A stretch of 64,000 bases of DNA from Dethiobacter alkaliphilus AHT 1 (GCF_000174415.1 NZ_ACJM01000002.1:62001-126000); one strand, 5' to 3'; shown: positions 18,078-27,282, counted from the first letter of the stretch. Translations and numbers: made by a program. The notes: a model not told the origin generated them from the sequence alone.

Positions 18078-18908
18078 ATGAAAATATTATCCCTGATAGC
18101 TTCACGCCGTTCCCCCGGAAACAGTGAAATCTTGGTCAAACAAGCATCAAAAGCTGCCCAGAAAGCCGGAGCAGAAGTGGAAACCATAAACATCACCGAT
18201 TTAAACATTGCATCCTGTGAAGGCTGTCTGGCCTGTGTGTTCCGCGGTAAATGCCGTGAAGAGGACCAAATGGACACACTGGTAGAAAAACTTATCCAGG
18301 CCGACGGACTCATTGTGGCCGCCCCAATCTATCTTTTAAGCCCCGCATCCGTCATCAAAAAAATAATGGACCGGGCGCTTATGATGTCTCTCTACATAGA
18401 TGACATGCAAGGCCGCCGCCGCGGCTCCCTTAACATGACCGTGGCCGGCAAAGCAGACTGGAACCCCATCGGCATGGAAATGATGAATCAGTTCGCCTTA
18501 TCCTTTGGATTCCCCGTCTACAACTATCACGAAGCATATGCCCCCGGACCCGGTGAAATACTCCTACAAGACGACCTTATGGAAGACGTAGCCAGCCTTG
18601 GCGCCGGACTGGTATCATACCTACGGGGAGAAACAGAACCCAGAACCCCCGAGCCTAACCAGTGCCCATCCTGCTACAGCCGTTCAGTACGCCTCCTGGG
18701 CGAAAACAAGATCCAGTGCCCGTTTTGCCTGGTAGAGGGGACTTTGGAAGCAAACAACCAAATCAACATCCCCCAGGAAGTACTAAACGATGCTTTCTGG
18801 ACACCACAACACCGTAAACGCCACCTGGAAGACTGGATTAAAGCAACCCGTGGCAGATACATGAAAAACAGAGAGGCAGTAAAACAAAAACTAAAAGATT
18901 TCTCCTAA
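18078..18908 (+). CDS. NAD(P)H/flavodoxin-like oxidoreductase with Cys clusters
   Basis: The 276-residue protein has an N-terminal NADPH-dependent FMN reductase/flavodoxin fold (MKILSLIASRRSPGNSEILV; APIYLLSPASVIKKIMDRA). The Cys motif CEGCLACVFRGKC (C47, C50, C53, C59) is similar to iron-sulfur flavoproteins. A C-terminal CPSCY...CPFC pair looks like a zinc ribbon. Known relatives bind FMN and often an Fe-S cluster and transfer electrons in the cytoplasm of anaerobes. GTGAGGAGGT precedes the ATG. It is a single-gene unit between terminators. Confidence 0.85.
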   Translation: MKILSLIASRRSPGNSEILVKQASKAAQKAGAEVETINITDLNIASCEGCLACVFRGKCREEDQMDTLVEKLIQADGLIVAAPIYLLSPASVIKKIMDRALMMSLYIDDMQGRRRGSLNMTVAGKADWNPIGMEMMNQFALSFGFPVYNYHEAYAPGPGEILLQDDLMEDVASLGAGLVSYLRGETEPRTPEPNQCPSCYSRSVRLLGENKIQCPFCLVEGTLEANNQINIPQEVLNDAFWTPQHRKRHLEDWIKATRGRYMKNREAVKQKLKDFS

Positions 18909-18929
18909 GCCGCTAAGCGGCTTTTTTTA
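18908..18929 (+). terminator. Rho-independent terminator
   Basis: AGCCGC and GCGGCT form a stem around TAA and are followed by seven T residues. Confidence 0.88.
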
Positions 18930-18953
18930 TGCAAATTTTCCCATAGAAATAAG

Positions 18954-18980
18954 AGGAAATAATCATATTATGTCGAATAT
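18954..18980 (+). promoter_or_regulatory. AGGAA-N12-TGTCGAATAT motif, copy 1
   Basis: AGGAA at 18954-18958 and TGTCGAATAT at 18971-18980 lie 45 nt before the ATG of the PAS-GGDEF-HD-GYP gene in the same orientation. Three similar elements occur at 33125, 39371 and 59891 on the minus strand. Confidence 0.5.
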
Positions 18981-19025
18981 TCATAATCATTGTCTGAAAA
19001 TTCTCAACACCACGGAGGGGCTTAA

Positions 19026-21317
19026 ATGGGCAATTGGTTAATCAAATCTTTTTTAATTAACTTTCACAGAAATACCTATGAAGGCACAGTGCCTTTACAG
19101 GAAGCTGTGCACACCTACCGGACAATATTTGACGTGGCGGCCACGCCTATGGTTGTGGTAGATGAGAATTATACCATTCTTTATGCAAACCAAGAAATGG
19201 AACTTTTCTCCAAGGTAAAGCTGGAGGATGTGCAGGGCAAGGAGAAAATACATAGCTTCATTCATCCCGCTCACCTAAAACGTGTACTTAAGTATCATAA
19301 AAATGAAACTGGATCACTGAAAACTGAAGTTTTCCCTTTCATAGATGCAGAAGGTAATGAAAAAGATGTTATCATTAAAGCTCGCCTGATTCCTGATACC
19401 AAACTCTCTCTGGTATCTATAGAAAATTATGCAGATATTACTGTATTGGAAAACAAACTCCAGGAGAGCAAGGAAAAATACCGACACCTCTTTGAAAATG
19501 CTCAGGAAGGTATTTTCCAATGCACTGAGGATGGAAAAATCCTTCTGGCCAATTCAGCCTTCGTAAAAATGTTGGGTTATGATTCACTTGAAGAAGTATT
19601 GGAGCTAAACACTCCCAGAGACATCTATATAGATAATAAACAACGCGAAGAAGTAATATCTTCGCTAAAAGATACCAACTATTACAGCAATATTGAGCTC
19701 AAATGGAGAAAAAAGGATGGCAAAACACTGGTAATACGTGCCGGAGGGCGAGCAATACGTAACCGTGACGGACAAATTCTTTACTATGAAAGCACTGTCA
19801 CAGACATTACAGATTTAAAGCGGGCGCACGAGGCACTGGATGCCTCGCGACAATACTTTAAAAATATTATCGACTGCCTCCCGGACCCTACTTTCACAAT
19901 TGATACAGAAGGCAGGGTCACAGCCTGGAATAAAGCTATGGAACGTTTAACCGGGGTGAGGGCAGAAAGAATGCTTGGCCGTGGCCACTTTGAGTACTCA
20001 ATACCGTTTTACGGTTCCCGCCGGCCAATTCTGATAGATTTTGTTCTAGATCCCGGTAAAATCCCACAAAAGCAGTATTCTTTCCTGAGATGGGAAGGGG
20101 ACTCTCTGATAGCCGAAGTTTACGTTCCCCGGTTACACGGAGGGAAAGGTGCCTTCATATGGGGATCCGCTTCAATCATTAAGGACGGAGAAGAAAATGT
20201 AATCGGTGCCATTAATACCATTAAAGATTTCACCTCATATAAAGAAACCCAAGAAAAAATGCGGTATCTCACTATGTACGATACATTAACCGGACTTCAC
20301 AACCGCAGCTATTTTGAAGAAGAACTGCTTAGATTAAACAACAAAGCATCAACACCGGTATCTGTAATAATGGTTGATATAGATGGATTAAAGTTAATCA
20401 ATGACTCCATGGGCCATCCAAAAGGAGACACAGTACTAAAAGCAGCAGCGAAAGTTATTCGCAGCGCTTTTCGGGCAACCGATGCAATTTGCCGCATTGG
20501 CGGTGACGAATTTGCAATTCTTCTCCCCAACACCACCGCCTCCCAGGCAGAAGCAGCAGCCAAAAGAATAGACAAAGCCCTAGATGACTATAACAACAAC
20601 CAACCTGAATTCCCCTTAAGCCTGTCTATCGGCTTTGCAACCGGAAACACTCCAATTCAGGATATCATTATAGAAGCAGATAACATCCTAAATAGCAATA
20701 AACTTTACCGCAGCACCAGCGCTAAAAGCCACTTTACCACAACCCTGATGGCCATGTTGGCCGAGCGAGACTACATCACCGAAGGCCATGCCGACAGGAT
20801 GGAGAAATTAGCTGCCATTATGGCCGATGAACTGCGTCTTTCCGCTAAGGAGAAAACAGACTTAATTCTTCTGGCAAAGTTTCATGATATCGGCAAGGTA
20901 GGCATATCAGACAAGTTACTTTTTAAGCCTCGCTCATTAACCGTAAAAGAGAGGGAGGAGATGAAGCGACATTCGGAAATCGGCTATCGGATTGCTCAGT
21001 CTTCCCCGGAATTAAGCCACATAGCCAAATACATCCTCCACCACCACGAATGGTGGAATGGGGAAGGGTACCCATTAGGCCTAAAAGAAAAGAATATCCC
21101 GCTGGCCTGTCGTATAATGGCCATCATGGATACCTATGATGCCATGACCAGCAATCGTCCTTACAGAAAAGCACTAAACTATAAAACAGTAATCGAACAC
21201 ATCAAAACATTAAAAACAATTCAATTTGATCCCTTCTTGGTAGATATTTTTATCGATGTTTTACATAAACATAATTTCTTTTCAAAAAAAAAGCAGGACT
21301 ATGATGAAGCACAGTAG
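19026..21317 (+). CDS. PAS-GGDEF-HD-GYP cyclic-di-GMP signalling protein
   Basis: The 763-residue protein has three PAS-type sensor domains (about 35-145, 150-270, 275-415). A GGDEF domain follows with the motif intact at 492-496 (RIGGDEFAILL). An HD-GYP domain has H620-D621 in KFHDIGKVG, HHHEWW and GEGYP at 680-683. No transmembrane segment is evident, so it probably senses a cytoplasmic signal. Known activities are c-di-GMP synthesis by GGDEF and hydrolysis by HD-GYP; both active sites look competent. It is the first gene after a terminator, with GGAGGGGC upstream. The intergenic motif at 18954 is in its leader region. Confidence 0.93.
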   Translation: MGNWLIKSFLINFHRNTYEGTVPLQEAVHTYRTIFDVAATPMVVVDENYTILYANQEMELFSKVKLEDVQGKEKIHSFIHPAHLKRVLKYHKNETGSLKTEVFPFIDAEGNEKDVIIKARLIPDTKLSLVSIENYADITVLENKLQESKEKYRHLFENAQEGIFQCTEDGKILLANSAFVKMLGYDSLEEVLELNTPRDIYIDNKQREEVISSLKDTNYYSNIELKWRKKDGKTLVIRAGGRAIRNRDGQILYYESTVTDITDLKRAHEALDASRQYFKNIIDCLPDPTFTIDTEGRVTAWNKAMERLTGVRAERMLGRGHFEYSIPFYGSRRPILIDFVLDPGKIPQKQYSFLRWEGDSLIAEVYVPRLHGGKGAFIWGSASIIKDGEENVIGAINTIKDFTSYKETQEKMRYLTMYDTLTGLHNRSYFEEELLRLNNKASTPVSVIMVDIDGLKLINDSMGHPKGDTVLKAAAKVIRSAFRATDAICRIGGDEFAILLPNTTASQAEAAAKRIDKALDDYNNNQPEFPLSLSIGFATGNTPIQDIIIEADNILNSNKLYRSTSAKSHFTTTLMAMLAERDYITEGHADRMEKLAAIMADELRLSAKEKTDLILLAKFHDIGKVGISDKLLFKPRSLTVKEREEMKRHSEIGYRIAQSSPELSHIAKYILHHHEWWNGEGYPLGLKEKNIPLACRIMAIMDTYDAMTSNRPYRKALNYKTVIEHIKTLKTIQFDPFLVDIFIDVLHKHNFFSKKKQDYDEAQ

Positions 21318-21377
21318 AATCAAAAGAGTTAGTACAAAACAGAACAAGCTATATTATGTAAAGCCGGAGAGGGAATT

Positions 21378-21845
21378 ATGATATTCTATATTGTTGCACT
21401 AACCATTGTATTTCTAGACCAGTTCTCCAAGTGGCTTATTGTCACTAATCTGGACATAGGAAATAGTATTCGCATCATTCCCGGCACCCTGTATCTTAGT
21501 TCACTTAGAAATCCGGGGGGCGCTTTTGGTATTCTCGCAGGCCAGTTAGGGCTGTTTATCATCGTTTCAGTAGCTGTGATAGGGGTCCTGATATATTTAC
21601 TCCAGATAAAGCCTAAAAACATGAAGTGGTACGGAGTATCCCTGGCATTATTATTAGGCGGAACATTAGGCAACTTCATAGACAGGCTTTTTCACGGCGG
21701 TGAAGTTATCGATTTTGTCAATTTAATATTATTTTCCTTTAGATTCCCAATCTTCAACATAGCCGACGTATCACTCAACATCGGTATAATAATGATGCTA
21801 GTTCATCTAGTAAAAGAACAACGTAAACAAAGCCCCCAACTATAA
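21378..21845 (+). CDS. lspA: Lipoprotein signal peptidase
   Basis: The 155-residue protein has four predicted membrane helices. The catalytic aspartates are visible in GNFIDRLF (D102) and FNIADVSLNIG (D130), and D14 lies in the conserved DQFSKW segment. It cleaves signal peptides of diacylglyceryl-modified prolipoproteins at the membrane. Length is normal for LspA. AGAGGGAA precedes the ATG. Several lipoprotein substrates lie elsewhere in the window. Confidence 0.95.
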   Translation: MIFYIVALTIVFLDQFSKWLIVTNLDIGNSIRIIPGTLYLSSLRNPGGAFGILAGQLGLFIIVSVAVIGVLIYLLQIKPKNMKWYGVSLALLLGGTLGNFIDRLFHGGEVIDFVNLILFSFRFPIFNIADVSLNIGIIMMLVHLVKEQRKQSPQL

Positions 21846-21877
21846 CCACAAAAAAGGAAGATAGAGCTAACACAAAA

Positions 21878-21903
21878 GAGCGCCTGGGTACAGATAGGCG
21901 CTC
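21878..21903. terminator. Hairpin between lspA and the convergent CPBP gene
   Basis: GAGCGCCT pairs perfectly with AGGCGCTC over a 10-nt loop, with A-rich sequence on one side, between two convergent genes. Confidence 0.6.
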
Positions 21904-21931
21904 ACTCATAAAAACATAAAACGTCCGATAA

Positions 21932-21947
21932 TATATATTATGTGAAC
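21932..21947 (+). repeat. Direct repeat TATATATTATGTGAAC, copy 1
   Basis: An identical 16-mer occurs at 22462-22477 and 27283-27298. Copies 1 and 2 share 20 of 21 nt and flank the CPBP protease gene almost exactly. Confidence 0.7.
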
Positions 21948-21951
21948 TTGC

Positions 21952-22449
21952 TTAATGAAATAGAAAAAAGTAAGTAAACGTGCTTACATTAACCAAAAAA
22001 TGAATCGCTATAACTACTATTAATCCATGCTTAATAAATGTATATCCCAGTAGCATTCCAAAGGCAAATGCAATCAGATACGCTTCTGTAGAATGAACAA
22101 ACATGAAAGCCAATGACGAAATAATCAATGATACTAGCCACATTCTGCTTACTGACATCTTATGAAACTTCGAGACTCTTTGCAGAAGATGCATAATGAC
22201 CGTAATCATTATAAACCGAAATACTACTTCTTCAAGAAGTGCAGCCCTGGCTGAAATTGCAACTATCTCTGATATGCTATTAAATTGCTTTAGTATGTCA
22301 GGTTCTCCTAATACCCTTAAATGCAACAATCCTGCTAGTATGTTTATGCCTATTAAAATTACTGTAAGCCCAATTATAAACAAAGCTTTCTCTTTAAAAT
22401 CAAATTGTTTTCGCATTCTGCTGTACGGTATTTTGTAAGGGGCCCTCAT
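21952..22449 (-). CDS. CPBP family intramembrane metalloprotease
   Basis: The short 165-residue membrane protein has about four helices. The CPBP/Abi motifs are visible: ALLEEVVFRF (EExxxR), FVHSTEAYLIAFAFGML (the H and the small-residue helix) and IHFLVNVSTF. Members are CAAX-type or bacteriocin-immunity-type peptidases; the target here is unknown. It is smaller than most family members but retains the catalytic core. It is bounded on both sides by direct repeats, which suggests that it moved or duplicated as a cassette. Confidence 0.8.
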   Translation of the reverse strand: MRAPYKIPYSRMRKQFDFKEKALFIIGLTVILIGINILAGLLHLRVLGEPDILKQFNSISEIVAISARAALLEEVVFRFIMITVIMHLLQRVSKFHKMSVSRMWLVSLIISSLAFMFVHSTEAYLIAFAFGMLLGYTFIKHGLIVVIAIHFLVNVSTFTYFFLFH

Positions 22450-22838
22450 ACAATCACCTACTATATATTATGTGAACCTGCTAGATTTTTTAATATTGAA
22501 TCTTGCCAGAATCCCTTTAACCTCTGCAAAACTGGTCTTTTGGTGTATTTACAGCTTTTCCGATTATTGATTTCACCAAGTCCTACTTTATCTCTATCAC
22601 TGCTGCATTGCTCCCAGTACTGCAGAAAACCGAAGCGTTTAAATCGTTTCTAAGTGGCTTTTGGTTTACGACTAATGTGGATTATACCTACCAATACAAT
22701 AACCTTGCAGCAAACTTAACTCTTCCTCTTATCTGTATTTTTCGTATTTTTTCTGCGCCTCCAACCCTTAAAGAGCAAGTTTAGGGATATTACGCATAGT
22801 CTAATATATAGAGTAAATATAATAGGGGAGGGATGCCC
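22450..22838. other. Intergenic region with repeats and a start-less open frame
   Basis: This stretch holds the repeat at 22462 and TTAAATCGTTTCTAAG at 22639-22654, both shared with the region around 27283-27522. A plus-strand frame at 22521-22784 is open for about 87 codons (hydrophobic, ending SAPPTLKEQV) but has no start codon, so it is at best a gene remnant. The promoter of spoIIP is expected near its right end; I could not identify sigma-factor boxes with confidence. Confidence 0.4.
22462..22477 (+). repeat. Direct repeat TATATATTATGTGAAC, copy 2
   Basis: It is identical to copies at 21932 and 27283 and lies 12 nt before the start of the CPBP gene. Confidence 0.7.
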
Positions 22839-23843
22839 ATGGCCAAAAGAACTTACTACAGGAGAAAAAGATACTACCGCAACAATAGGCACGACACTAG
22901 TAATTTATCAAATAATATTTTTTTAGCAACATCTCTCTTAGCTGCTGTGGCTATGGTATTCTCAATCTTTCTTACTTCAATTTATCAGACTGATACATAC
23001 TTAGACTATTTTTTTGAGAAATTCGGGCTACACGTTTTTTCACAAGCCATTCCAGGTTTTAGCTATATGGTTAAATTTGAAACTGATGATTTTATATATT
23101 TTACTGAACATTACAATACAGATACGGAAAAAGAGCAAGCTGTTGAGCAACCAAGGAATATCCTTGAACCAATAAGCAGAAATATTGTTGATGAACACAA
23201 TTCTGAGGAGCCTAATATCATAATTCCAGTTCGTAACATGGCCAATTCGGGAGAGGTAATCATTTACCATGCTCATACCACTGAGTCATTTAAGCCAACT
23301 TCAGGAAGTAATTTCACAAGCGACCTATCAATAGCCGTTGTCCGACTTGGGGAAGAGCTAAAACGAATATTACAAGAAGAGTATGGAATTCCTGTTGTTC
23401 ATGACAAAACAATCCATAACATCCCTCATGGAACAGCTTACGAAAAGGCCTTGCCCACTATTACGCAACTACTTGAAGAGTATCCAGATGCCAAATTGGT
23501 AATCGACTTGCATAGAGACGGCCAACTAAGGACTGTAACTACTACCAATCTAAATGGCAACCCAACAGGTAAAGTGATGTTTGTAATTGGGGGGCGTAAT
23601 AACCCATATTATCGCCAAAATGTTAGAGCTGCAGAATTCGTCGATAACAGACTGGAAGCAATTAATCCTAACTTAACTAGAGGATTGCTTCAGAGACCAC
23701 AACTAAATTACAACCAACATATACACCCTAATGCGCTCCTGATTGAAATAGGCGGAAACAACAATTCCCTGGAAGAAGCGTTAAGAACCATACCATACCT
23801 AGCTCAAGCAATAGCAGAACTTTATCAGGCAGACAAACAATAA
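22839..23843 (+). CDS. spoIIP: Stage II sporulation protein P-like amidase
   Basis: The 334-residue protein has an Arg/Tyr-rich cytoplasmic start (MAKRTYYRRKRYYRNN), one membrane anchor (about 28-50) and an extracytoplasmic SpoIIP domain. Domain motifs are VIIYHAHTTESF, VVHDKTIHN, VIDLHRDG and ALLIEIGGNNNSLEEA. SpoIIP cuts the glycan cross-link peptides of septal peptidoglycan during forespore engulfment, with SpoIID and SpoIIM. I chose ATG 22839 because GGGGAGGG is 6 nt upstream; an in-frame ATG at 22833 abuts that site. Its presence marks the host as an endospore former. Confidence 0.88.
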   Translation: MAKRTYYRRKRYYRNNRHDTSNLSNNIFLATSLLAAVAMVFSIFLTSIYQTDTYLDYFFEKFGLHVFSQAIPGFSYMVKFETDDFIYFTEHYNTDTEKEQAVEQPRNILEPISRNIVDEHNSEEPNIIIPVRNMANSGEVIIYHAHTTESFKPTSGSNFTSDLSIAVVRLGEELKRILQEEYGIPVVHDKTIHNIPHGTAYEKALPTITQLLEEYPDAKLVIDLHRDGQLRTVTTTNLNGNPTGKVMFVIGGRNNPYYRQNVRAAEFVDNRLEAINPNLTRGLLQRPQLNYNQHIHPNALLIEIGGNNNSLEEALRTIPYLAQAIAELYQADKQ

Positions 23844-23860
23844 AAAAAATCACAGAGTGA

Positions 23861-23894
23861 GGAAGAACGGAATCATACCGGTTCTTCCTTTTTT
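23861..23894 (+). terminator. Rho-independent terminator after spoIIP
   Basis: GGAAGAAC and GTTCTTCC pair over a 12-nt loop, followed by TTTTTT. Confidence 0.8.
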
Positions 23895-24570
23895 GATTAC
23901 ACTTATTAGAGACACTCTTAGGGCCTCCCCTTCCTCCCCTACCTGGATTACTCCCTTCTATCCAGGCACAGCGTACAATAGATCCGATTTTTTCATATGG
24001 AGTAACATCTATATGTTAAAAGACGGCTCATTGTCAAAGTTGGTTATAACTCTCCCGATGTTGATCTCAACAAAATGAACACTGTTCCCACACTCTGGGC
24101 ATACTGCTTTCTTAATGGTGTCAAATGGCATGCCTGCGTCCCCTCTATTTTACTCCATCAAGTCAATTTTACAGTAAATACTCTCTATAATCAATTTATC
24201 TCCTTCCCATCCTTTTACTAAAGAACCAAAATATAACAACATTTCAGACCTTACTCTGATGTGATTTTTACCATAACCAAAAAATATTGGTTAATTAACC
24301 CAACTTTGAGTTGTATAGTTTTGTTTTCTGATTGGAGTACGCAGACATTCCGCTTGTTACCCTGTGAAAAGTTTGTTAGTATTCACGGTTAATTGCCCCA
24401 AGCATTCTCTTTGGACTTTTTCAAAAATCCATTACAATATCAAATAAATACGCGTATTCACCAAATACCGGCTATTAAATTGCTGTGGCATGATGGTTAA
24501 AGCACATACACTGAGAACAAAGCTGCACCTAGCTTACGGTTATAAATAATCGGGACAGCTAAGGTGATGT
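23895..24570. other. Intergenic region with degraded small frames
   Basis: The minus strand holds two adjacent coding-like short frames. One (about 24159-24290) ends LVKGWEGDKLIIESIYCKIDLME and is open upstream to a TAA but has only an internal ATG. The other is the 40-residue frame listed at 24009. I see nothing recognisable between about 24300 and 24570. Confidence 0.35.
24009..24131 (-). CDS. Possible 40-residue protein with CPEC motif
   Basis: The frame reads MPFDTIKKAVCPECGNSVHF and continues to a TAG. GAGGGG lies about 9 nt before the ATG. The CPEC pair looks like half of a zinc ribbon. It may be the tail of a degraded gene rather than a functional one, since the preceding frame also looks coding and lacks a proper start. 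Confidence 0.35.
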   Translation of the reverse strand: MPFDTIKKAVCPECGNSVHFVEINIGRVITNFDNEPSFNI

Positions 24571-24975
24571 TTATGGAACGACTCTCGTGATCCCGTCTAT
24601 TTTGTCGAAGTCACCATCATATGAGTAAATAGTATATTGTTGGCTGGCAAGCATTTGTGCGCCTACAAATGCATCGCTCCAATCAATGTTTTTTTCAGCA
24701 TAAGTCTTCAAAGCAACCCTTATTGTTTCCTTACTGGAACAACGCAGGCCGCGGAGATTTATTATGGGAATTAGCAATTCTCCAATTCTTCTTTTTGGAA
24801 CACGGTAAAACTTTTCTAAAGTCCAGACAATATCCGCTAGTATAATATCAGGCAGAAAGGTTTGTTCACTATTTTTCTCCAACCGTTTTAATAAAAGTGC
24901 GCATTGCTCAGCTTGCTCCGGAATATCGTTAAGCAAAAACCTCAAAACAATATTTGCATCAATTATTCTTTTCAT
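24571..24975 (-). CDS. PIN domain toxin (VapC-like)
   Basis: The roughly 134-residue protein has PIN-domain acidic motifs: IIDANIVLRFLLND at the start, a central DIVWTLEKFY and a C-terminal NIDWSDAFVGAQMLA ending in YSYDGDFDKIDGI. PIN toxins are Mg2+-dependent ribonucleases. The ATG at 24975 with AGGAGCG upstream overlaps the antitoxin gene by 17 nt. The antitoxin-first order and overlap are typical of type II toxin-antitoxin operons. Confidence 0.88.
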   Translation of the reverse strand: MKRIIDANIVLRFLLNDIPEQAEQCALLLKRLEKNSEQTFLPDIILADIVWTLEKFYRVPKRRIGELLIPIINLRGLRCSSKETIRVALKTYAEKNIDWSDAFVGAQMLASQQYTIYSYDGDFDKIDGITRVVP

Positions 24976-25207
24976 CAATTCGCTCCTGTAGAGCTTTACG
25001 TCTAGCCTGCTCAATATCCTGAGGACTACTGACACATACGCTTCCTTTCAGATATTCAATCCCATTTTCGGCTACCAATATACGAACTCCTCCATCACTA
25101 TCTTCAACCAATCTCACATATTCGCCCGGCTTAACGTTAATCTTTTTTCTTATCGATGCCGGCAGAGTTATCTGCCCCTTACTTGAAACCTTGACCATTC
25201 TTGACAC
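24959..25207 (-). CDS. AbrB/MazE-type antitoxin
   Basis: This 82-residue protein starts with a SpoVT-AbrB swapped-hairpin domain (VKVSSKGQITLPASIRKKINVKPGEYV) and ends with a charged helix that probably binds the toxin. It should bind its own promoter and neutralise the PIN protein encoded immediately downstream. Confidence 0.88.
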   Translation of the reverse strand: MSRMVKVSSKGQITLPASIRKKINVKPGEYVRLVEDSDGGVRILVAENGIEYLKGSVCVSSPQDIEQARRKALQERIDEKNN

Positions 25208-25438
25208 TGCAAGCCACTCCCTTGCACTGATTTGACTTACCTACTTTGATTATAGTAAATATTTACCTTTGTGTAAAGCAGCAAAGCCTTCAGGGGGCAA
25301 TATTCTCAAAACCACCAATAATTGGTCTTTTCATAGTCTTTTCTCCTCCCATGCGACAATGAGGCTTCTGCGATAAACTTAGAATTTCTCCGCTATAGCT
25401 CTGAATTATGATGCTGGATTCCAATATTCATTTTTGAT

Positions 25439-26509
25439 TTATCTGCGACGAAATGCAATTTCTCCGATATGCACAGAACGTACCTGTTCATCCTCAAACA
25501 AAATCTTTAAATCTTCAGCCGGACCCCTCACTGTTATTCCGCTAATTTCAAAACCATTTTCTTGAACGTAATCCACGATATCATTTACACGCGGGTAACC
25601 AAAGATATTTTCAATAATATGATATCTCTCCGACAGCCAGATTAGTTCTTCAAGAAATGCTTCACTTTTCCTTATTACTGATTGCTGTGTTGCCGGAAGT
25701 AGATTATCATCAACAAGGGAAAACCCGAAGCGGGGAAGCCAGGGGGCGCCTTCTCCGTCATAATCGGGAATATCTGCATGGAAAGCGGCATGCAACGGTC
25801 TTAAGTTTCTGTCACTGAGAAAGTGGCTAACCTCAGCGGGGGTCAGATCTTCATAAAAGGAAATAACAGCTTCTGCTTCACTCCACTCAGGTAACCGTTC
25901 AAGTATTTCCTGCTGTTCGTCTCTTAGACTGTTATCATACTGTGTACCAATATCAGTTCGCCACGGCCAGGGCAGAGCTTCTAAATTTGCAGGCTCCTGC
26001 CTGAACTCTTTGATATCCATCACACCGCGGCGGTCAACCTGAACTTCCCAGGTTGTTTTTATGTTGGGCAGGGATCTTTCACCGTATACACTGATTATAT
26101 TCCGGTTGGAATAAGCAACAAGCACCTCTGTACCGGGCTGAGTCATCTCCATTATGATTGACAGTGCTTTTTTAGCATCTTCAGCGTATTGCTCGTATCT
26201 TTGCCCGACAGGTATATATGAAAGTGAAAAATAGAGAAATACCGTCGCTAACACCACAGTTGCCAGCAACTTATATCTTAGCCTCGTTTGGGCCCTGCGC
26301 AGCATACTTTTTTCTTTCTCGGAATCTGCAAGTGGAGCATCCAACTGTGAAATAAGTCCGGCCGCTTCATCTGTGGCAGATATCATTTTCCGACACTCCG
26401 GGCAGCCTTTTAAATGCTCTTCAATCTCAAGTACAGTTTTTGAGCTAAGCTGATTTTCCTGATACAGCGGCCAAAGGTCATTAACAACTTCACAAATCAG
26501 AGGGCTCAT
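25439..26509 (-). CDS. Anti-sigma factor with zinc-finger and Sigma_reg_C-like domain
   Basis: The 356-residue protein begins with an anti-sigma zinc-finger domain (H and CPEC at about 31-38 in EEHLKGCPECRKM). A single membrane helix follows (about 95-115, LLATVVLATVFLYFSL). The large extracytoplasmic domain resembles the sigma-regulator C-terminal family (SEAEAVISFYEDLTPAEVSHFL). It should hold the co-encoded ECF factor at the membrane until a surface signal arrives. The start overlaps the sigma gene (ATGA). The extracytoplasmic domain is similar to the protein at 29852. Confidence 0.85.
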   Translation of the reverse strand: MSPLICEVVNDLWPLYQENQLSSKTVLEIEEHLKGCPECRKMISATDEAAGLISQLDAPLADSEKEKSMLRRAQTRLRYKLLATVVLATVFLYFSLSYIPVGQRYEQYAEDAKKALSIIMEMTQPGTEVLVAYSNRNIISVYGERSLPNIKTTWEVQVDRRGVMDIKEFRQEPANLEALPWPWRTDIGTQYDNSLRDEQQEILERLPEWSEAEAVISFYEDLTPAEVSHFLSDRNLRPLHAAFHADIPDYDGEGAPWLPRFGFSLVDDNLLPATQQSVIRKSEAFLEELIWLSERYHIIENIFGYPRVNDIVDYVQENGFEISGITVRGPAEDLKILFEDEQVRSVHIGEIAFRRR

Positions 26510-27051
26510 TGTTCATCACCCTTTCTGTTGTATTCTTCAAACTTTCTTCGGAAAGCCAAACGGGCACGGTGGAGAAGGCTTTTGACTGACATCACGGACA
26601 AATCCATGATTTCTGCTATCTCCTGATAAGTCAGGCTCTGGTGGTCTTTTAGTAAAAGTGCTGTCCGCTGGTTTTCTGTCAACGACATAAGTGTGACCTG
26701 AATATCTTTCTGCAACTCCCTATTCTCATGCGAACGTTCAGGAAGATAGCCTGTATATTTTTCCCTCGGTAAATTTGGTGCAGATAAATCTTCAAAGCTA
26801 ACTATATCAATTTTAAAATTGGATTTTTTCGCATGATCAAAATAAAGGTTTCTTGCAATCGTAAAAAGCCAGGCTGAAACATATGTAATTTTTCTTTTTA
26901 ATAATAGGCTGCGTCCTGCACGGTAAAAAGTTTCTTGCACCAGCTCTTCTGCCAGATTATAGTCACCGCTTAAATAATACAGATAACTTTGAATCCGGCT
27001 AAAATATAGATGATAAAGCTCCTCAAGCTCATCATTTTTACCGTCACTCAA
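26506..27051 (-). CDS. ECF RNA polymerase sigma factor
   Basis: This 181-residue sigma-70 family member has region 2 (LYHLYFSRIQSYLYYLSGDYNLAEELVQETF) and region 4 (LTENQRTALLLKDHQSLTYQ, IAEIMDLSVMSVKSLLHRAR), with no regions 1 or 3, as in ECF factors. AGGAGGTGG sits ahead of the start. It is co-translated with the membrane anti-sigma factor that follows. Confidence 0.93.
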   Translation of the reverse strand: MSDGKNDELEELYHLYFSRIQSYLYYLSGDYNLAEELVQETFYRAGRSLLLKRKITYVSAWLFTIARNLYFDHAKKSNFKIDIVSFEDLSAPNLPREKYTGYLPERSHENRELQKDIQVTLMSLTENQRTALLLKDHQSLTYQEIAEIMDLSVMSVKSLLHRARLAFRRKFEEYNRKGDEQ

Positions 27052-27213
27052 CAGGCCACCTCCTTTACGGGAGCTACTAATAGTTATAACGACAGCTTAT
27101 CAGAAAAGTTTCGCTACATGTTGAAAATTGCACATAAAAAATGACCAGACATATCGTTTTATATGACGTTTCCCTAAACAGTGGTGAATTATGAGAACTT
27201 TTGATGCCTATGG

Positions 27214-27257
27214 AAAACCCCCACAACCCCTTATACCAAGGGAGTTACGGGGGTTTT
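27214..27257. terminator. Bidirectional-type terminator
   Basis: AAAACCCCC at 27214-27222 pairs with GGGGGTTTT at 27249-27257, with a further partial stem inside. It lies between the small membrane protein gene and the ECF operon. Confidence 0.65.
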
Positions 27258-27282
27258 AAAGCCTTTTCTCTGTGGGCGGAAA

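Noticed and set aside
22521-22784. Plus-strand open frame of about 87 codons, hydrophobic
   Set aside because: No start codon and an upstream TAA; described only as a possible remnant.
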